Notes: generated by a model not told the origin, from the sequence alone. Shown: positions 24,724 to 33,406, numbered from the stretch's first letter. The stretch: 64,000 nucleotides of DNA from JAEUOS01 sp965279115 (GCA_965279115.1 OZ257137.1:5208001-5272000); one strand, 5' to 3'. A program made the numbers and translations.

Positions 24724-25599
24724 ATGAAAAATTTCGTCGCCCGCCTGATGGCGTGGGAGGATCTCAACTTCCTCCTGACCAATCGCATTCCGCGTCGCTG
24801 GGCCACCATTTTCATGGGCTGGTTCGCGCGTATCGAGCAACCGCTGGTGCGCGACGCCTCGATCGCGGTGTGGCGCTTTTTCTCCGGGCTTGATCTTTCC
24901 GACGCCAGGAAGCAGCACTTCACCTCGATGCATGACTGCTTCACCCGCGAGTTGCGTGTCGGGGCGCGCAGCGTGGATGCGGATCCCGACGTATTGGCCA
25001 GCCCGAGCGATGCGATCGTCGGCGCCTGCGGCCGGGTCCGGGCCGGCATGCTGATCCAGGCCAAGGGATTCCCGTATCGCATTGAAGACCTGATTCCGGA
25101 CGCTGCGCTGGCGGCGGGCTTTCGCGACGGCACCTACGTGACCCTGCGGCTCACCGCGGCGATGTACCACCGCTTTCACGCGCCGCATGACGCCACGCTG
25201 GGCACCGCCACCTACATTTCGGGCGACACCTGGAACGTCAACCCGGTGGCCTTGAAGCGCGTCGAGCGCCTCTACTGCCGCAACGAGCGCGTGGTTTTGC
25301 CGCTGGTGCTCGCGCGCAACGGCGACACCATCGCGCTGGTGCCGGTGGCCGCCATCCTGGTGGCCGGGATCCGCCTGCATTGCGCGGACGTGCTCATGAA
25401 CCTGCGCTATCGCGGCGCCAACCGGATTGCCTGCAATGCACGGGTTGCCAAGGGCGAGGAACTCGGCTGGTTCGAACACGGGTCCACCATCATCGTGTTC
25501 GCGCCGCCAGGATACGCACTGTGCGACGGCATCGAGGAAGGTGCGCAGATCCGCATGGGCCGCGCGCTGATGCGCCTGCCGGAGCGGCAGCACGCGTGA
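24724..25599 (+). CDS. psd: Phosphatidylserine decarboxylase family proenzyme
   Basis: A 291-residue protein; ATG 24724 has AGGA about nine bases upstream, and an ATG at 24718 is an alternative. Family segments: CFTRELR, SPSDAIVGACGRV, KGFPYRIEDLI, MYHRFHAPHDATL and the C-terminal FEHGSTIIVF. The GST here is the self-cleavage site whose serine becomes the pyruvoyl group, so the enzyme should be an active proenzyme. The classical reaction converts phosphatidylserine to phosphatidylethanolamine at the inner membrane. Since the neighbours are not standard phospholipid genes, a related serine lipid could be the substrate. Confidence 0.8.
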   Translation: MKNFVARLMAWEDLNFLLTNRIPRRWATIFMGWFARIEQPLVRDASIAVWRFFSGLDLSDARKQHFTSMHDCFTRELRVGARSVDADPDVLASPSDAIVGACGRVRAGMLIQAKGFPYRIEDLIPDAALAAGFRDGTYVTLRLTAAMYHRFHAPHDATLGTATYISGDTWNVNPVALKRVERLYCRNERVVLPLVLARNGDTIALVPVAAILVAGIRLHCADVLMNLRYRGANRIACNARVAKGEELGWFEHGSTIIVFAPPGYALCDGIEEGAQIRMGRALMRLPERQHA

Positions 25600-25616
25600 G
25601 GCGGCCTCAGGCCGCC
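25600..25616. terminator. GC palindrome between convergent psd and ppx ends
   Basis: GGCGGCCTCAGGCCGCC is a perfect 8-bp stem around a single central base, covering the ppx stop codon and lying just after the psd stop. There is no T tract; it may act as a weak bidirectional terminator. Confidence 0.3.
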
Positions 25617-27148
25617 AGCGCCACCGGCGTCACCACCGCGAAGTTGAACGGCCGCGCGTCGCCCAGTTCCTGCCAGGCCTTGACTTCCTGCTCCAGCGAG
25701 TACGTCGTCAGCGGGTTGGCCGCAAGCCAGGCCTCGTCGCAGGCAAGACGCAGGCGCTTGCCCTCAAGGCTCAGTTGCAGGTGCGGCATGGCGAGTTTCT
25801 GGCGGCTGCGATAGATCAGTGCCGCCAGGCGCAGGCATGCCGCGGCCAGCCACCAGGCCTTCGGCATGGTTTCGCGCGCCAGCTTGGGCAGCTTGCCGGC
25901 GTGGCCCAGGATCAGCAGCGAAAGACGCCTTTGTTCGTCGCGCGAGAACCCGGGCATGTCGGCGTTGGCCACGATATAGGCGGAATGCTTGTGGTAGCCG
26001 TTGTGGGCGATGGTCAGCCCCACTTCATGCAGGCGCGCCGCCCATTCGACAAAGCGCAGCATGTCGTCCGGCGCGTTGTCGATCTGCGGGATGCAGTCCC
26101 GCGCGAGTGTGCATGCCAGCGCGGCGATGCGTTGCGCCTGGCCCAGATCGGTGCGGTAGCGGATCTCGAACTGCGTCACCGTGTCTTCGCGCTTGTCGTG
26201 TGCCGCTTCAGGCAGGGCAAGGCGATTGAGCAGGTCGTAGAGGACGCCCAGGCGCAGCGAGTTGTCGGCCACCTGCATCCTGTCGATGGCCAGTTCGTCG
26301 AACACCGCCGACAGGATCGCAAAGCCGCCCGGCAGATTGATGGCGCGCTCGCGCTTCAGGCTGGGGAAATCGATGTCATCGATGCTGCCGGCGGCCAGCA
26401 GGCGTTTTTTAAGCCAGCGCATGCCTTGCGCCGTGATGCTGCCGTCGCCGCCGTTGTGCTCGGCAAGGATGCGCGCTATCGTGCGCGCGGTGCCGGATGA
26501 GGCGATGGCGGTGGTCCAGCCGCTGCGCATGATGGCCGCCGATATCACCTGGATTTCGCGCCGCGCGGCCAGTTCGGCCTGCTTCATGGTGAATTCGTCG
26601 ATGAACCCGCCCGGGAAATGACCGAGGGTGGAGTTGATCGAACCCATGTACAGGCTTTCCATCAACTCCGGCTCGAAGCCTGTGCCGACCGAAAATTCGG
26701 TCGAACCGCCGCCGATATCGACCACCAGGCGCCGGTCCTCGTTTGCCGGCACGCTATGGGCGACGCCGGAGAAGATCAGGCGCGCCTCCTCGCGGCCGGC
26801 GATCACCTCGATGGGAAAGCCGAGTATCTTCTCGCCTTCGGCGATAAAGGCCTGCGCGTTGCGGGCCACCCGCAATGTGTTGGTGGCGACCACCCGCACA
26901 TGGGTTTTCGGGAATCCGGCCAGGCGCTGGGCGAAGCGGGCGAGGGCGTCCAGGCCGCGGGTCTGCGATTCGGCGTCGAGATGCTTGTCTTCGCGCAGTC
27001 CGGCGGCCAGACGGACGTTGCTGCGCAGGGAATCCTGGACGTAGATGTGGCCGCCTTCGGCGCGGCCGATTTCGAGGCGGAAACTGTTGGAACCGAGATC
27101 GATTGAAGCAACTTGCAGTTGCTGGGATGGATTTGCACTCAGTGGCAA
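25607..27148 (-). CDS. ppx: Exopolyphosphatase (Ppx/GppA family)
   Basis: A 513-residue protein with the actin-like ATPase fold of Ppx/GppA: VASIDLGSNSFRLEIGR at the start, RVVATNTLRVARN, VIAGREEARLIFSGVAHS, and VVDIGGGSTEFSVG. The C-terminal half is the helical HD-like domain usual in Ppx. It removes terminal phosphates from polyphosphate or pppGpp. The start is TTG at 27148; no ATG fits, and the ribosome site is weak. It is divergent from ppk1, and a good PhoB-type promoter lies about 90 bp upstream. Opposed ppx and ppk genes sharing a control region suggest controlled polyphosphate turnover. Confidence 0.9.
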   Translation of the reverse strand: MPLSANPSQQLQVASIDLGSNSFRLEIGRAEGGHIYVQDSLRSNVRLAAGLREDKHLDAESQTRGLDALARFAQRLAGFPKTHVRVVATNTLRVARNAQAFIAEGEKILGFPIEVIAGREEARLIFSGVAHSVPANEDRRLVVDIGGGSTEFSVGTGFEPELMESLYMGSINSTLGHFPGGFIDEFTMKQAELAARREIQVISAAIMRSGWTTAIASSGTARTIARILAEHNGGDGSITAQGMRWLKKRLLAAGSIDDIDFPSLKRERAINLPGGFAILSAVFDELAIDRMQVADNSLRLGVLYDLLNRLALPEAAHDKREDTVTQFEIRYRTDLGQAQRIAALACTLARDCIPQIDNAPDDMLRFVEWAARLHEVGLTIAHNGYHKHSAYIVANADMPGFSRDEQRRLSLLILGHAGKLPKLARETMPKAWWLAAACLRLAALIYRSRQKLAMPHLQLSLEGKRLRLACDEAWLAANPLTTYSLEQEVKAWQELGDARPFNFAVVTPVALAA

Positions 27149-27236
27149 GATCTGGTCACCCGAGGTGGCACGGGCCTGCAGGAATGCAGCTCGTGAAGTC
27201 CGCAGAATCAGCTTTGGTCAGAAAAAACTCAAACCG

Positions 27237-27269
27237 ATCATACAGTTGTGATGTGACGGATATGTGACA
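27237..27269 (-). promoter_or_regulatory. PhoB-type promoter before ppx
   Basis: On the minus strand TGTCA (27269-27265) and CGTCA (27258-27254) are exactly 11 bp apart in CTGTCACATATCCGTCACAT. Eleven bases later comes TATGAT (27242-27237), a good -10 hexamer at the spacing seen in PhoB-activated promoters. It would start ppx transcription near 27230. Confidence 0.6.
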
Positions 27270-27354
27270 GCCGGCACGGCGGCCCGATGTCCGGGGTGTG
27301 GTTTACTTCCCGACAAGCAACGATGTCATCAGTCTGTCACTATTCGAGTCAAGT

Positions 27355-29487
27355 ATGCGCGCGATGGAACCCAAAATCAAAACCGCCCCGAATCTGCCAT
27401 TGATCAACCGCGAATTGGGGATACTGGCCTTCAATGAGCGGGTGCTGGCCCAGGCGGCCGACGAATCGAACCCCTTGCTCGAACGCCTGCGGTTCGTATG
27501 CATCGTCAGTTCCAACCTGGACGAGTTTTTCGAGGTTCGCTTTGCCGGGCTGGTTGAGCAGACCATCAGCGATCCGATGCATCGCGAGGCCGACGGGATG
27601 CCGGTGGGCGAAGTCATGTCCGCGGTGCAGGCGCGCGTGCGCACACTGGTCGGGCGCCAGTACGAATTGCTCAACAAGGCGATCCTGCCCGCGATGGAGA
27701 AGGCAGGGGTCAATTTCATGTACCGCCCCAACTGGACACCGCAACTCGACACCTGGGGGCGTCGCTATTTCGAGGAACAGATCTTTCCGGTCCTGACGCC
27801 GATCGGGCTGGACCCTGCGCACCCGTTTCCCCGCGTGCTCAACAAGTCGCTGAATGTCGCGGTGGAACTCGAGGGGCGGGATGCGTTCGGGCGGGATGCC
27901 AAGCTTGCGATCGTGCAGGCACCGCGCATCCTTCCCCGGCTGATCGCGCTACCCGCCGAACTGTTTGGTCAGAACGCCTTCATCCTCTTGTCGACGCTGC
28001 TCATGCGCTATGTGGATGAGTTGTTTCCCGGCATCGCGGTAAAGGGATGCCATGCGTTCCGCGTCACCCGCAACAGCGACCTGTTCGTTGACGAGGAGGA
28101 GATGACCAACCTCAAGCAGGCGTTGCAGGGCGAGTTGCCGCAGCGTCATTTCGGCGATGCGGTGCGGCTGGAGGTGGGCACCGATTGTCCGCCCGGTGTG
28201 GTGGAGTACCTGTTGCAGCAGTTCGATCTGCAGGACGCGGACCTGTTCCGTGCCGATGGACCGGTGAACCTGGCGCGACTCATGCAGCTTGCCGACGCGG
28301 TGGATCGCCCGGACCTCAAGTTCCCGCTGTTCCAACCGGTGCATCCGGTGCAGTTTTCGGATGCCACTTCGATGTTCGCCGCCATCTCGGAAGGTGACAT
28401 CCTCCTGCACCATCCGTTCGAGTCGTTCGATCCGGTGATCGAGTTTCTGCGGGCGGCCGCGACCGAGCCTTCGGTGATCGCGATCAAGCAGACCATCTAC
28501 CGGACCGGCGCGGAATCCGAATTGATGGAACTGCTGGTGAAGGCGGCCAAGAGCGGCAAGGAAGTCACGGTCGTTGTGGAACTCATGGCGCGGTTCGACG
28601 AGGAAACCAACCTCAACTGGGCCGCCAAACTGGAAGAGGTGGGAGCGCATGTGGTGTATGGCGTGGTTGGCCACAAGACCCACGCCAAGATGCTGCTTGT
28701 GGTCAGGCGCGAAGGCGGGCGTCTGAAGCGCTATGCGCACATGGGCACCGGCAACTACCACCCGCGCACCGCCCGGCTGTACACCGATTTCGGCCTGCTC
28801 ACCGCCAATGATTCGCTGACCGGGGACATGAACGAGGTGTTCCGCCAGCTGACCGGGCTGTCCAAGGCGCGCAAGCTGGAGCACTTGTGGCAATCACCGT
28901 TTTCGCTTCACGAGAACGTGATGAAGGCGATCCATCACGAGACGGCGCTTGCCAAGGCGGGTTCGAAGGCGCGGATCGTCGCCAAGATGAACGCGTTGCT
29001 TGAGCCGAAGGTCATCGAGGCCTTGTATGCCGCCTCCCGTGCCGGCGTGAAGGTCGACCTCATCGTCCGTGGCGCCTGCGCGTTGATACCCGGGCTGCCC
29101 GGCGTGTCCGAAAACATTCGGGTCGTGTCGGCGGTTGGACGTTTCCTTGAGCACAGCCGGGTCTTCATGTTTCACAACGACGGTCAGACACGCCTGTATC
29201 TGTCGAGCGCGGACTGGATGGATCGCAACTTTTTCCGTCGCGTCGAAGTATGTTTCCCGGTACTCGACGTCGCGCTCGCCAAGCGGGTGTATGACGTGGG
29301 ACTCGCACCTTACCTGCGGCGCGACGCGGGCGTGTGGGAACTGGGCCAGGATGGCAACTACACGCGCAGGCCCAGCGCAAACCCGGTGCAAAAGCGCCTG
29401 CTCGACCAGCTCGCCGGCCCCAAGTCGCCAGTCGCCAAGGTAAGCCTGCGCGGGATGCGCAAGACGTTGAAGCGTCGCCGCACGTAG
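27355..29487 (+). CDS. ppk1: Polyphosphate kinase 1
   Basis: A 710-residue enzyme counted from ATG 27355 (an ATG at 27364 is also possible), close to the family's usual length. The N domain begins LINRELGILAFNERVLAQA with SSNLDEFFEVR. The catalytic core has ARFDEETNLNWAAKLEE, and HKTHAKMLLVVRR, which contains the histidine that carries phosphate, followed by YAHMGTGNYHPRTARLYTDF. It makes polyphosphate from ATP at the inner membrane. TGTCA at 27335-27339 is followed 11 bp later only by GAGTC, so Pho control of this side is less clear. Confidence 0.93.
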   Translation: MRAMEPKIKTAPNLPLINRELGILAFNERVLAQAADESNPLLERLRFVCIVSSNLDEFFEVRFAGLVEQTISDPMHREADGMPVGEVMSAVQARVRTLVGRQYELLNKAILPAMEKAGVNFMYRPNWTPQLDTWGRRYFEEQIFPVLTPIGLDPAHPFPRVLNKSLNVAVELEGRDAFGRDAKLAIVQAPRILPRLIALPAELFGQNAFILLSTLLMRYVDELFPGIAVKGCHAFRVTRNSDLFVDEEEMTNLKQALQGELPQRHFGDAVRLEVGTDCPPGVVEYLLQQFDLQDADLFRADGPVNLARLMQLADAVDRPDLKFPLFQPVHPVQFSDATSMFAAISEGDILLHHPFESFDPVIEFLRAAATEPSVIAIKQTIYRTGAESELMELLVKAAKSGKEVTVVVELMARFDEETNLNWAAKLEEVGAHVVYGVVGHKTHAKMLLVVRREGGRLKRYAHMGTGNYHPRTARLYTDFGLLTANDSLTGDMNEVFRQLTGLSKARKLEHLWQSPFSLHENVMKAIHHETALAKAGSKARIVAKMNALLEPKVIEALYAASRAGVKVDLIVRGACALIPGLPGVSENIRVVSAVGRFLEHSRVFMFHNDGQTRLYLSSADWMDRNFFRRVEVCFPVLDVALAKRVYDVGLAPYLRRDAGVWELGQDGNYTRRPSANPVQKRLLDQLAGPKSPVAKVSLRGMRKTLKRRRT

Positions 29488-29501
29488 CGGTCTGCTTTGT
29501 T

Positions 29502-29528
29502 TGTCACGTGAACGTCACCGGACGTTCA
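29502..29528 (+). promoter_or_regulatory. Triple Pho-box-like repeat before plcP
   Basis: TGTCA (29502-29506), CGTCA (29513-29517) and GTTCA (29524-29528) are spaced exactly 11 bp. A TCTAAT -10-like hexamer lies at 29551-29556. The position, about 60 bp before the PlcP-like gene, fits phosphate control of the lipid remodelling pair. Confidence 0.55.
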
Positions 29529-29585
29529 CGATGATGAAACCTCGCGTGTGTCTAATCGGTTGAACGCATCCAGACCAGACCACGC

Positions 29586-30413
29586 GTGCGACCCTCCGAC
29601 CTGCCAGCCGACATCACCCCCCCTTATCGCACGATCTGGATATCCGATATCCATCTTGGCACCGCCGGCTGCAAGGCCGAATACCTGCTCCAATTCCTCA
29701 GGGACCACGAGTCCGAGACGCTCTACCTGGTAGGCGACATCGTTGACGCCTGGCGCCTGAAAAAGTCCTGGTACTGGCCGCAGGCCCACAACGACGTGGT
29801 GCAAAAACTGTTGCGCAAGGCGCGCAAGGGCACCCGCGTGGTGTATGTGCCGGGCAATCACGACGAGCCCCTGCGCGACTACCTGAACCTCAATTTCGGC
29901 GGCGTGGAAGTGGTCGACGATGTGGTCCATGTCACCGCCGACGGTCGCCGCCTGCTGGTGATCCACGGCGATTTGTTCGATGGCGTGATCCGCCACGCCA
30001 AGTGGCTGGCCTATCTGGGGGATTCGCTCTACACCGTGATCCTGCACTTCAATCACTGGTTCAACCACCTGCGCGTGCGTCTCGGCTTTCCCTACTGGTC
30101 CTTGTCCCAGTACCTCAAGCACAAGGTGAAAAACGCGGTGAGTTTCATCTCGGATTTCGAGCATGCGCTGGCCAACGAGGCGCGCCGGCGCGGACTCGAC
30201 GGCGTGGTGTGCGGGCATATCCACAAGGCGGAGATCCGCGACATCGATGGCGTCCTGTACTGCAACGATGGTGACTGGGTGGAAAGCCTCACCGCCCTGG
30301 TGGAAACCCATGCCGGCGAACTGAAGATCGTCGAATGGGGCGGTCGCAACCTGCCGGCAGCCAGGAACGATATCGAAGCGCCGCAAGGCGTTCCGCAGGA
30401 GGTACCCGCATGA
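29586..30413 (+). CDS. plcP: PlcP-like metallophosphoesterase (phospholipase C for lipid remodelling)
   Basis: A 275-residue calcineurin-type phosphoesterase with SDIHLG, GDIVDAW, VPGNHDE, VIHGDLFD and GHIHKAEI in order. General annotation would be UDP-2,3-diacylglucosamine diphosphatase-like, but the soluble single-domain form paired with a GT4 glycosyltransferase is the arrangement known for PlcP, which cleaves phospholipid head groups during phosphate starvation (Sinorhizobium meliloti; marine heterotrophs with Agt). GTG 29586 is the only plausible start and has a weak ribosome site. The next gene overlaps by 4 bp (ATGA). A triple TGTCA-like array lies upstream. Confidence 0.75.
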   Translation: MRPSDLPADITPPYRTIWISDIHLGTAGCKAEYLLQFLRDHESETLYLVGDIVDAWRLKKSWYWPQAHNDVVQKLLRKARKGTRVVYVPGNHDEPLRDYLNLNFGGVEVVDDVVHVTADGRRLLVIHGDLFDGVIRHAKWLAYLGDSLYTVILHFNHWFNHLRVRLGFPYWSLSQYLKHKVKNAVSFISDFEHALANEARRRGLDGVVCGHIHKAEIRDIDGVLYCNDGDWVESLTALVETHAGELKIVEWGGRNLPAARNDIEAPQGVPQEVPA

Positions 30414-31426
30414 GGATCGTCATCGTCACCGATGCGGCACCGCCGCAGGTCAACGGGGTCGTGATCACCCTGGGCACGCTCGCGCGTGAACTCGGCCATC
30501 TCGGGCACGAAGTGCACATGGTGACCCCGGCGAGTTTCCGCACCATGCCGTGTCCTACCTACCCCGAGATCCGGCTGGCCTTGTTTCCCGGTGCGGGGGT
30601 GCGGCGCGCCCTTGAGACACTGGCGCCTGAAGCGATCCATATCGCCACCGAGGGGCCGCTGGGCATCGCCGCCCGGCGCATCTGCGTGCGGCGCGGCTGG
30701 CCGTTCACGACCTCATACCACACCCGCTACCCCGAGTACGTGCGCGCCCGCGCGCCGGTGCCCAAGGCCATCACCTATGCGTGGCTGCGGCGCTTCCACT
30801 CCCGCGCGGCACGCGTGATGGTGCCCACGGAAACCATCCGCCAGGACCTGGTGGCGCAGGGCTTTGCGAACACGGTGATCTGGCCGCGCGGCGTGGACGT
30901 CGAGCGCTTTGTTCCGGAGGGGCCTTGCGCGACGCATCCCGACATGCCCCGGCCGGTGTTCGCCTACGTGGGCCGGGTGGCGGTGGAGAAGAACCTGACG
31001 GCCTTCCTGCGCCTGCAATTGCCGGGCAGCAAATGGGTGGTGGGCGGCGGGCCGCAGCTGGCCGCACTCAAGCGCGAGTTCCCGGCAGTGCATTTCGCCG
31101 GCGCGGTGGACCACCAGGACCTGCCCGCGTACTACCGCTGCGCCGATGCTTTCGTTTTTCCCAGCCTGACCGACACCTTTGGCCTGGTGTTGCTGGAGGC
31201 GCTGGCATGCGGTGTACCGGTGGCGGCATTTCCGGTGGCCGGGCCGGCCGACGTGGTGGGCGCAAGCGGTTCAGGCGTGCTTGACCATGACCTCAGGCGC
31301 GCCGCCCTCGGTGCACTGGAGGTGCCGCGCGCGGCCGCCCGTGCGCATGCGCTGACATTCTCGTGGGAACGCGTCGCCAGGGTGTTCCTCGGCCACCTCG
31401 CGCCGTTTCGGGCGGTCGCAGCCTGA
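30410..31426 (+). CDS. agt: GT4 glycosyltransferase, Agt-like (glycolipid synthesis)
   Basis: A 338-residue GT-B enzyme starting MRIVIVTDAAPPQVNGVVITLG, with YVGRVAVEKNLTAFL, the donor-site segment FVFPSLTDTFGLVLLEALACGVPVAA, and no transmembrane helix. It resembles SqdX/Agt-type diacylglycerol glycosyltransferases. Since its start overlaps the stop of the PlcP-like gene, both should be made together: PlcP releases diacylglycerol and this enzyme would glycosylate it to a phosphorus-free lipid. Sugar donor and linkage are not predictable. It could instead act on other lipids or glycans. Confidence 0.7.
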   Translation: MRIVIVTDAAPPQVNGVVITLGTLARELGHLGHEVHMVTPASFRTMPCPTYPEIRLALFPGAGVRRALETLAPEAIHIATEGPLGIAARRICVRRGWPFTTSYHTRYPEYVRARAPVPKAITYAWLRRFHSRAARVMVPTETIRQDLVAQGFANTVIWPRGVDVERFVPEGPCATHPDMPRPVFAYVGRVAVEKNLTAFLRLQLPGSKWVVGGGPQLAALKREFPAVHFAGAVDHQDLPAYYRCADAFVFPSLTDTFGLVLLEALACGVPVAAFPVAGPADVVGASGSGVLDHDLRRAALGALEVPRAAARAHALTFSWERVARVFLGHLAPFRAVAA

Positions 31427-31576
31427 CGCACGCGCGCGTGCGCCTGGGGAGGCGGCGTGCACCATAAAGAGGCGTGGCTGATTCTTTCGCGGCGTGCGGA
31501 GAACACGAAATAACATCGATTAATCATGGGCTTGCAACGGCAGGCAGGGATGGCATGCGGCTTGCGAAACACCGTC

Positions 31577-31586
31577 TTGTATACAT
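31577..31586. promoter_or_regulatory. TTGTATACAT palindrome, candidate FCD-GntR operator
   Basis: TTGTATACAT has the palindromic core TGTATACA (31578-31585) seen in operators of several FadR-subfamily (FCD) GntR regulators. It lies 24 bp before atzF, and TATACA could also serve as the -10. The FCD-GntR gene at 40982 at the end of this operon is the natural candidate to bind it. Confidence 0.45.
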
Positions 31587-31609
31587 GATGGGCTTTTGCG
31601 GCAACCACG

Positions 31610-33406
31610 ATGCTGATTCCGGAACTTCTCGCCCTTTACCGGGCGGGCGCCACGACACCGCAAACGGTGGTGCGCGAATGCCTTGCCCGCCTGGCCGACA
31701 AGGGGCCGGATTGCGCCTGGATATCCCGCGTAGCGCCCGAGGCCTTGCTGGCCGAGGCCGCGGAACTTGAGAAACGCTTTGCCGCCGCCGGCTTCGACTG
31801 GGCGCGTTTTCCTCTCTACGGCATTCCGTTCGCGATCAAGGACAACATCGATGCCCGCAACCTGCCGACCACGGCCGGTTGCCCGGCGTTCGCCTACCAG
31901 CCCTCTGAAGATGCCGAGGTGGTCAGGCGCCTGCGCGCCGCCGGTGCGCTCCTGATAGGCAAGACCAATCTCGACCAGTTCGCCACCGGCCTGGTCGGCA
32001 CGCGCTCCCCTTATGGCGCCGTTCCCAACAGCTTCAACCCTGACTATGTCTCGGGCGGTTCCTCCTCCGGCTCCGCTTCGGTGGTGGCGCGCGGCCTGGT
32101 GGCGTTTTCGCTGGGCACCGATACCGCCGGGTCGGGGCGGGTGCCGGCCGGGTTCAACAATATCGTCGGTTTGAAGCCGACGCGAGGTGCGATCTCCGCG
32201 CGCGGCCTGGTGCCGGCCTGCCGCACGCTCGACTGCGTCTCGATTTTCGCCCTCACCGCCGCGGACGCGCAGGCGGTGCTGGCGGTCGCCGCTGGCTACG
32301 ACGCGGCCGATGCCTACTCGCGCGCTCCTGGCACGCTCGTGGCCTTGCCGCAGACCCTGCGCATCGGTGTGCCGCGCGCGCCGGAATTCTTTGGCGACAC
32401 GCTCCAGGCCCGCGCGTACGAAAAGGCGCTCGCCCACGCGCGCGCGCACGGTGCCAGCATTGTCGAAATTGATTTTGACGCGCTGGCTGAAACCGCGGCG
32501 CTTCTTTACCAGGGCCCATGGGTGGCCGAGCGTCACGCCGCCATCGAGGCCTGGATGCGCGAGCGTCCCGAGGAGATCGATGCGACCGTGCGCACGGTGA
32601 TCGGCCAGGCCGCGAAGTATTCCGCCACCGACGCCTTCAAGGCCCACTACCGGCTGGAGGAACTGCGTCGCGCGGTCGCGCCGATGTGGGCGGATATCGA
32701 TGTGCTGATGGTGCCGACTGCGCCGACCATTTACACCATCGCCGAGGTCAATGCCGATCCGGTGGCGAAGAACAGCCACCTGGGTACCTATACCAACTTC
32801 GTCAACTTCCTCGACATGAGCGCGGTGGCCATTCCGGCGTCAATGCGCGAGGACGGCCTGCCGTTCGGGGTCACGTTCATTGCGCCTGCCTGGGCTGATG
32901 CGGCCTTGTGCGAACTGGCGCAGCGCTGGCAGGCCTCGAACGGCTTGTCCCTCGGGGTCACCGGAATCGCGTTGCCGGAAGGCGATTCGTCCGGGCCGAA
33001 GGCGGGGCCTGGCGCGGGACAGGTGCGCGTGGCCGTGGTGGGAGCGCACCTGACCGGCATGCCGCTCAACCATCAGTTGACCAGCCGCGGCGCCAGGCGT
33101 GTGCGCGAGGCGTGTTCCGCACCGGCCTACCGCCTGTTCGCATTGCCCGGCACCACGCCGCCCAAGCCCGGCTTGAAGCGGGTCGGGCAGGGCGGTGCTG
33201 CCATCGTGCTGGAACTGTGGGACATGCCGCTGGCCAACTTCGGCGGCTTCGTCTGTGAAGTGCCGGCGCCGCTGGCGATCGGTACGGTCGAACTCGACGA
33301 CGGCACCTGGACCAAGGGCTTTGTCTGCGAGCCGCTGGCGCTCGAGGGCGCGACCGACATTACCCATTTTGGCGGCTGGCGCGCCTACATCGCCAGCCGC
33401 AGCTGA
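31610..33406 (+). CDS. atzF: Allophanate hydrolase
   Basis: A 598-residue enzyme. Residues 1-440 are an amidase-signature domain with Lys in FAIKDNID (about 77), the serine-rich SGGSSSGSAS (about 148-156) and the nucleophile in GTDTAGSGR (about 175). The last ~130 residues (AVVGAHLTGMPLNHQLTSRG to DITHFGGWRAYIA) are the AtzF-specific C-terminal domain of allophanate hydrolases. It converts allophanate to ammonium and CO2 in the cytoplasm. It heads the cluster, 48 bp before the transporter's binding protein gene. The start ATG 31610 has a poor ribosome site. Confidence 0.88.
   Translation: MLIPELLALYRAGATTPQTVVRECLARLADKGPDCAWISRVAPEALLAEAAELEKRFAAAGFDWARFPLYGIPFAIKDNIDARNLPTTAGCPAFAYQPSEDAEVVRRLRAAGALLIGKTNLDQFATGLVGTRSPYGAVPNSFNPDYVSGGSSSGSASVVARGLVAFSLGTDTAGSGRVPAGFNNIVGLKPTRGAISARGLVPACRTLDCVSIFALTAADAQAVLAVAAGYDAADAYSRAPGTLVALPQTLRIGVPRAPEFFGDTLQARAYEKALAHARAHGASIVEIDFDALAETAALLYQGPWVAERHAAIEAWMRERPEEIDATVRTVIGQAAKYSATDAFKAHYRLEELRRAVAPMWADIDVLMVPTAPTIYTIAEVNADPVAKNSHLGTYTNFVNFLDMSAVAIPASMREDGLPFGVTFIAPAWADAALCELAQRWQASNGLSLGVTGIALPEGDSSGPKAGPGAGQVRVAVVGAHLTGMPLNHQLTSRGARRVREACSAPAYRLFALPGTTPPKPGLKRVGQGGAAIVLELWDMPLANFGGFVCEVPAPLAIGTVELDDGTWTKGFVCEPLALEGATDITHFGGWRAYIASRS

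Noticed and set aside
31429..31446. CG-rich palindrome after agt as a terminator
   Set aside because: A perfect alternating CG/GC palindrome (CGCACGCGCGCGTGCG) but without any T tract; it could be chance in GC-rich DNA.
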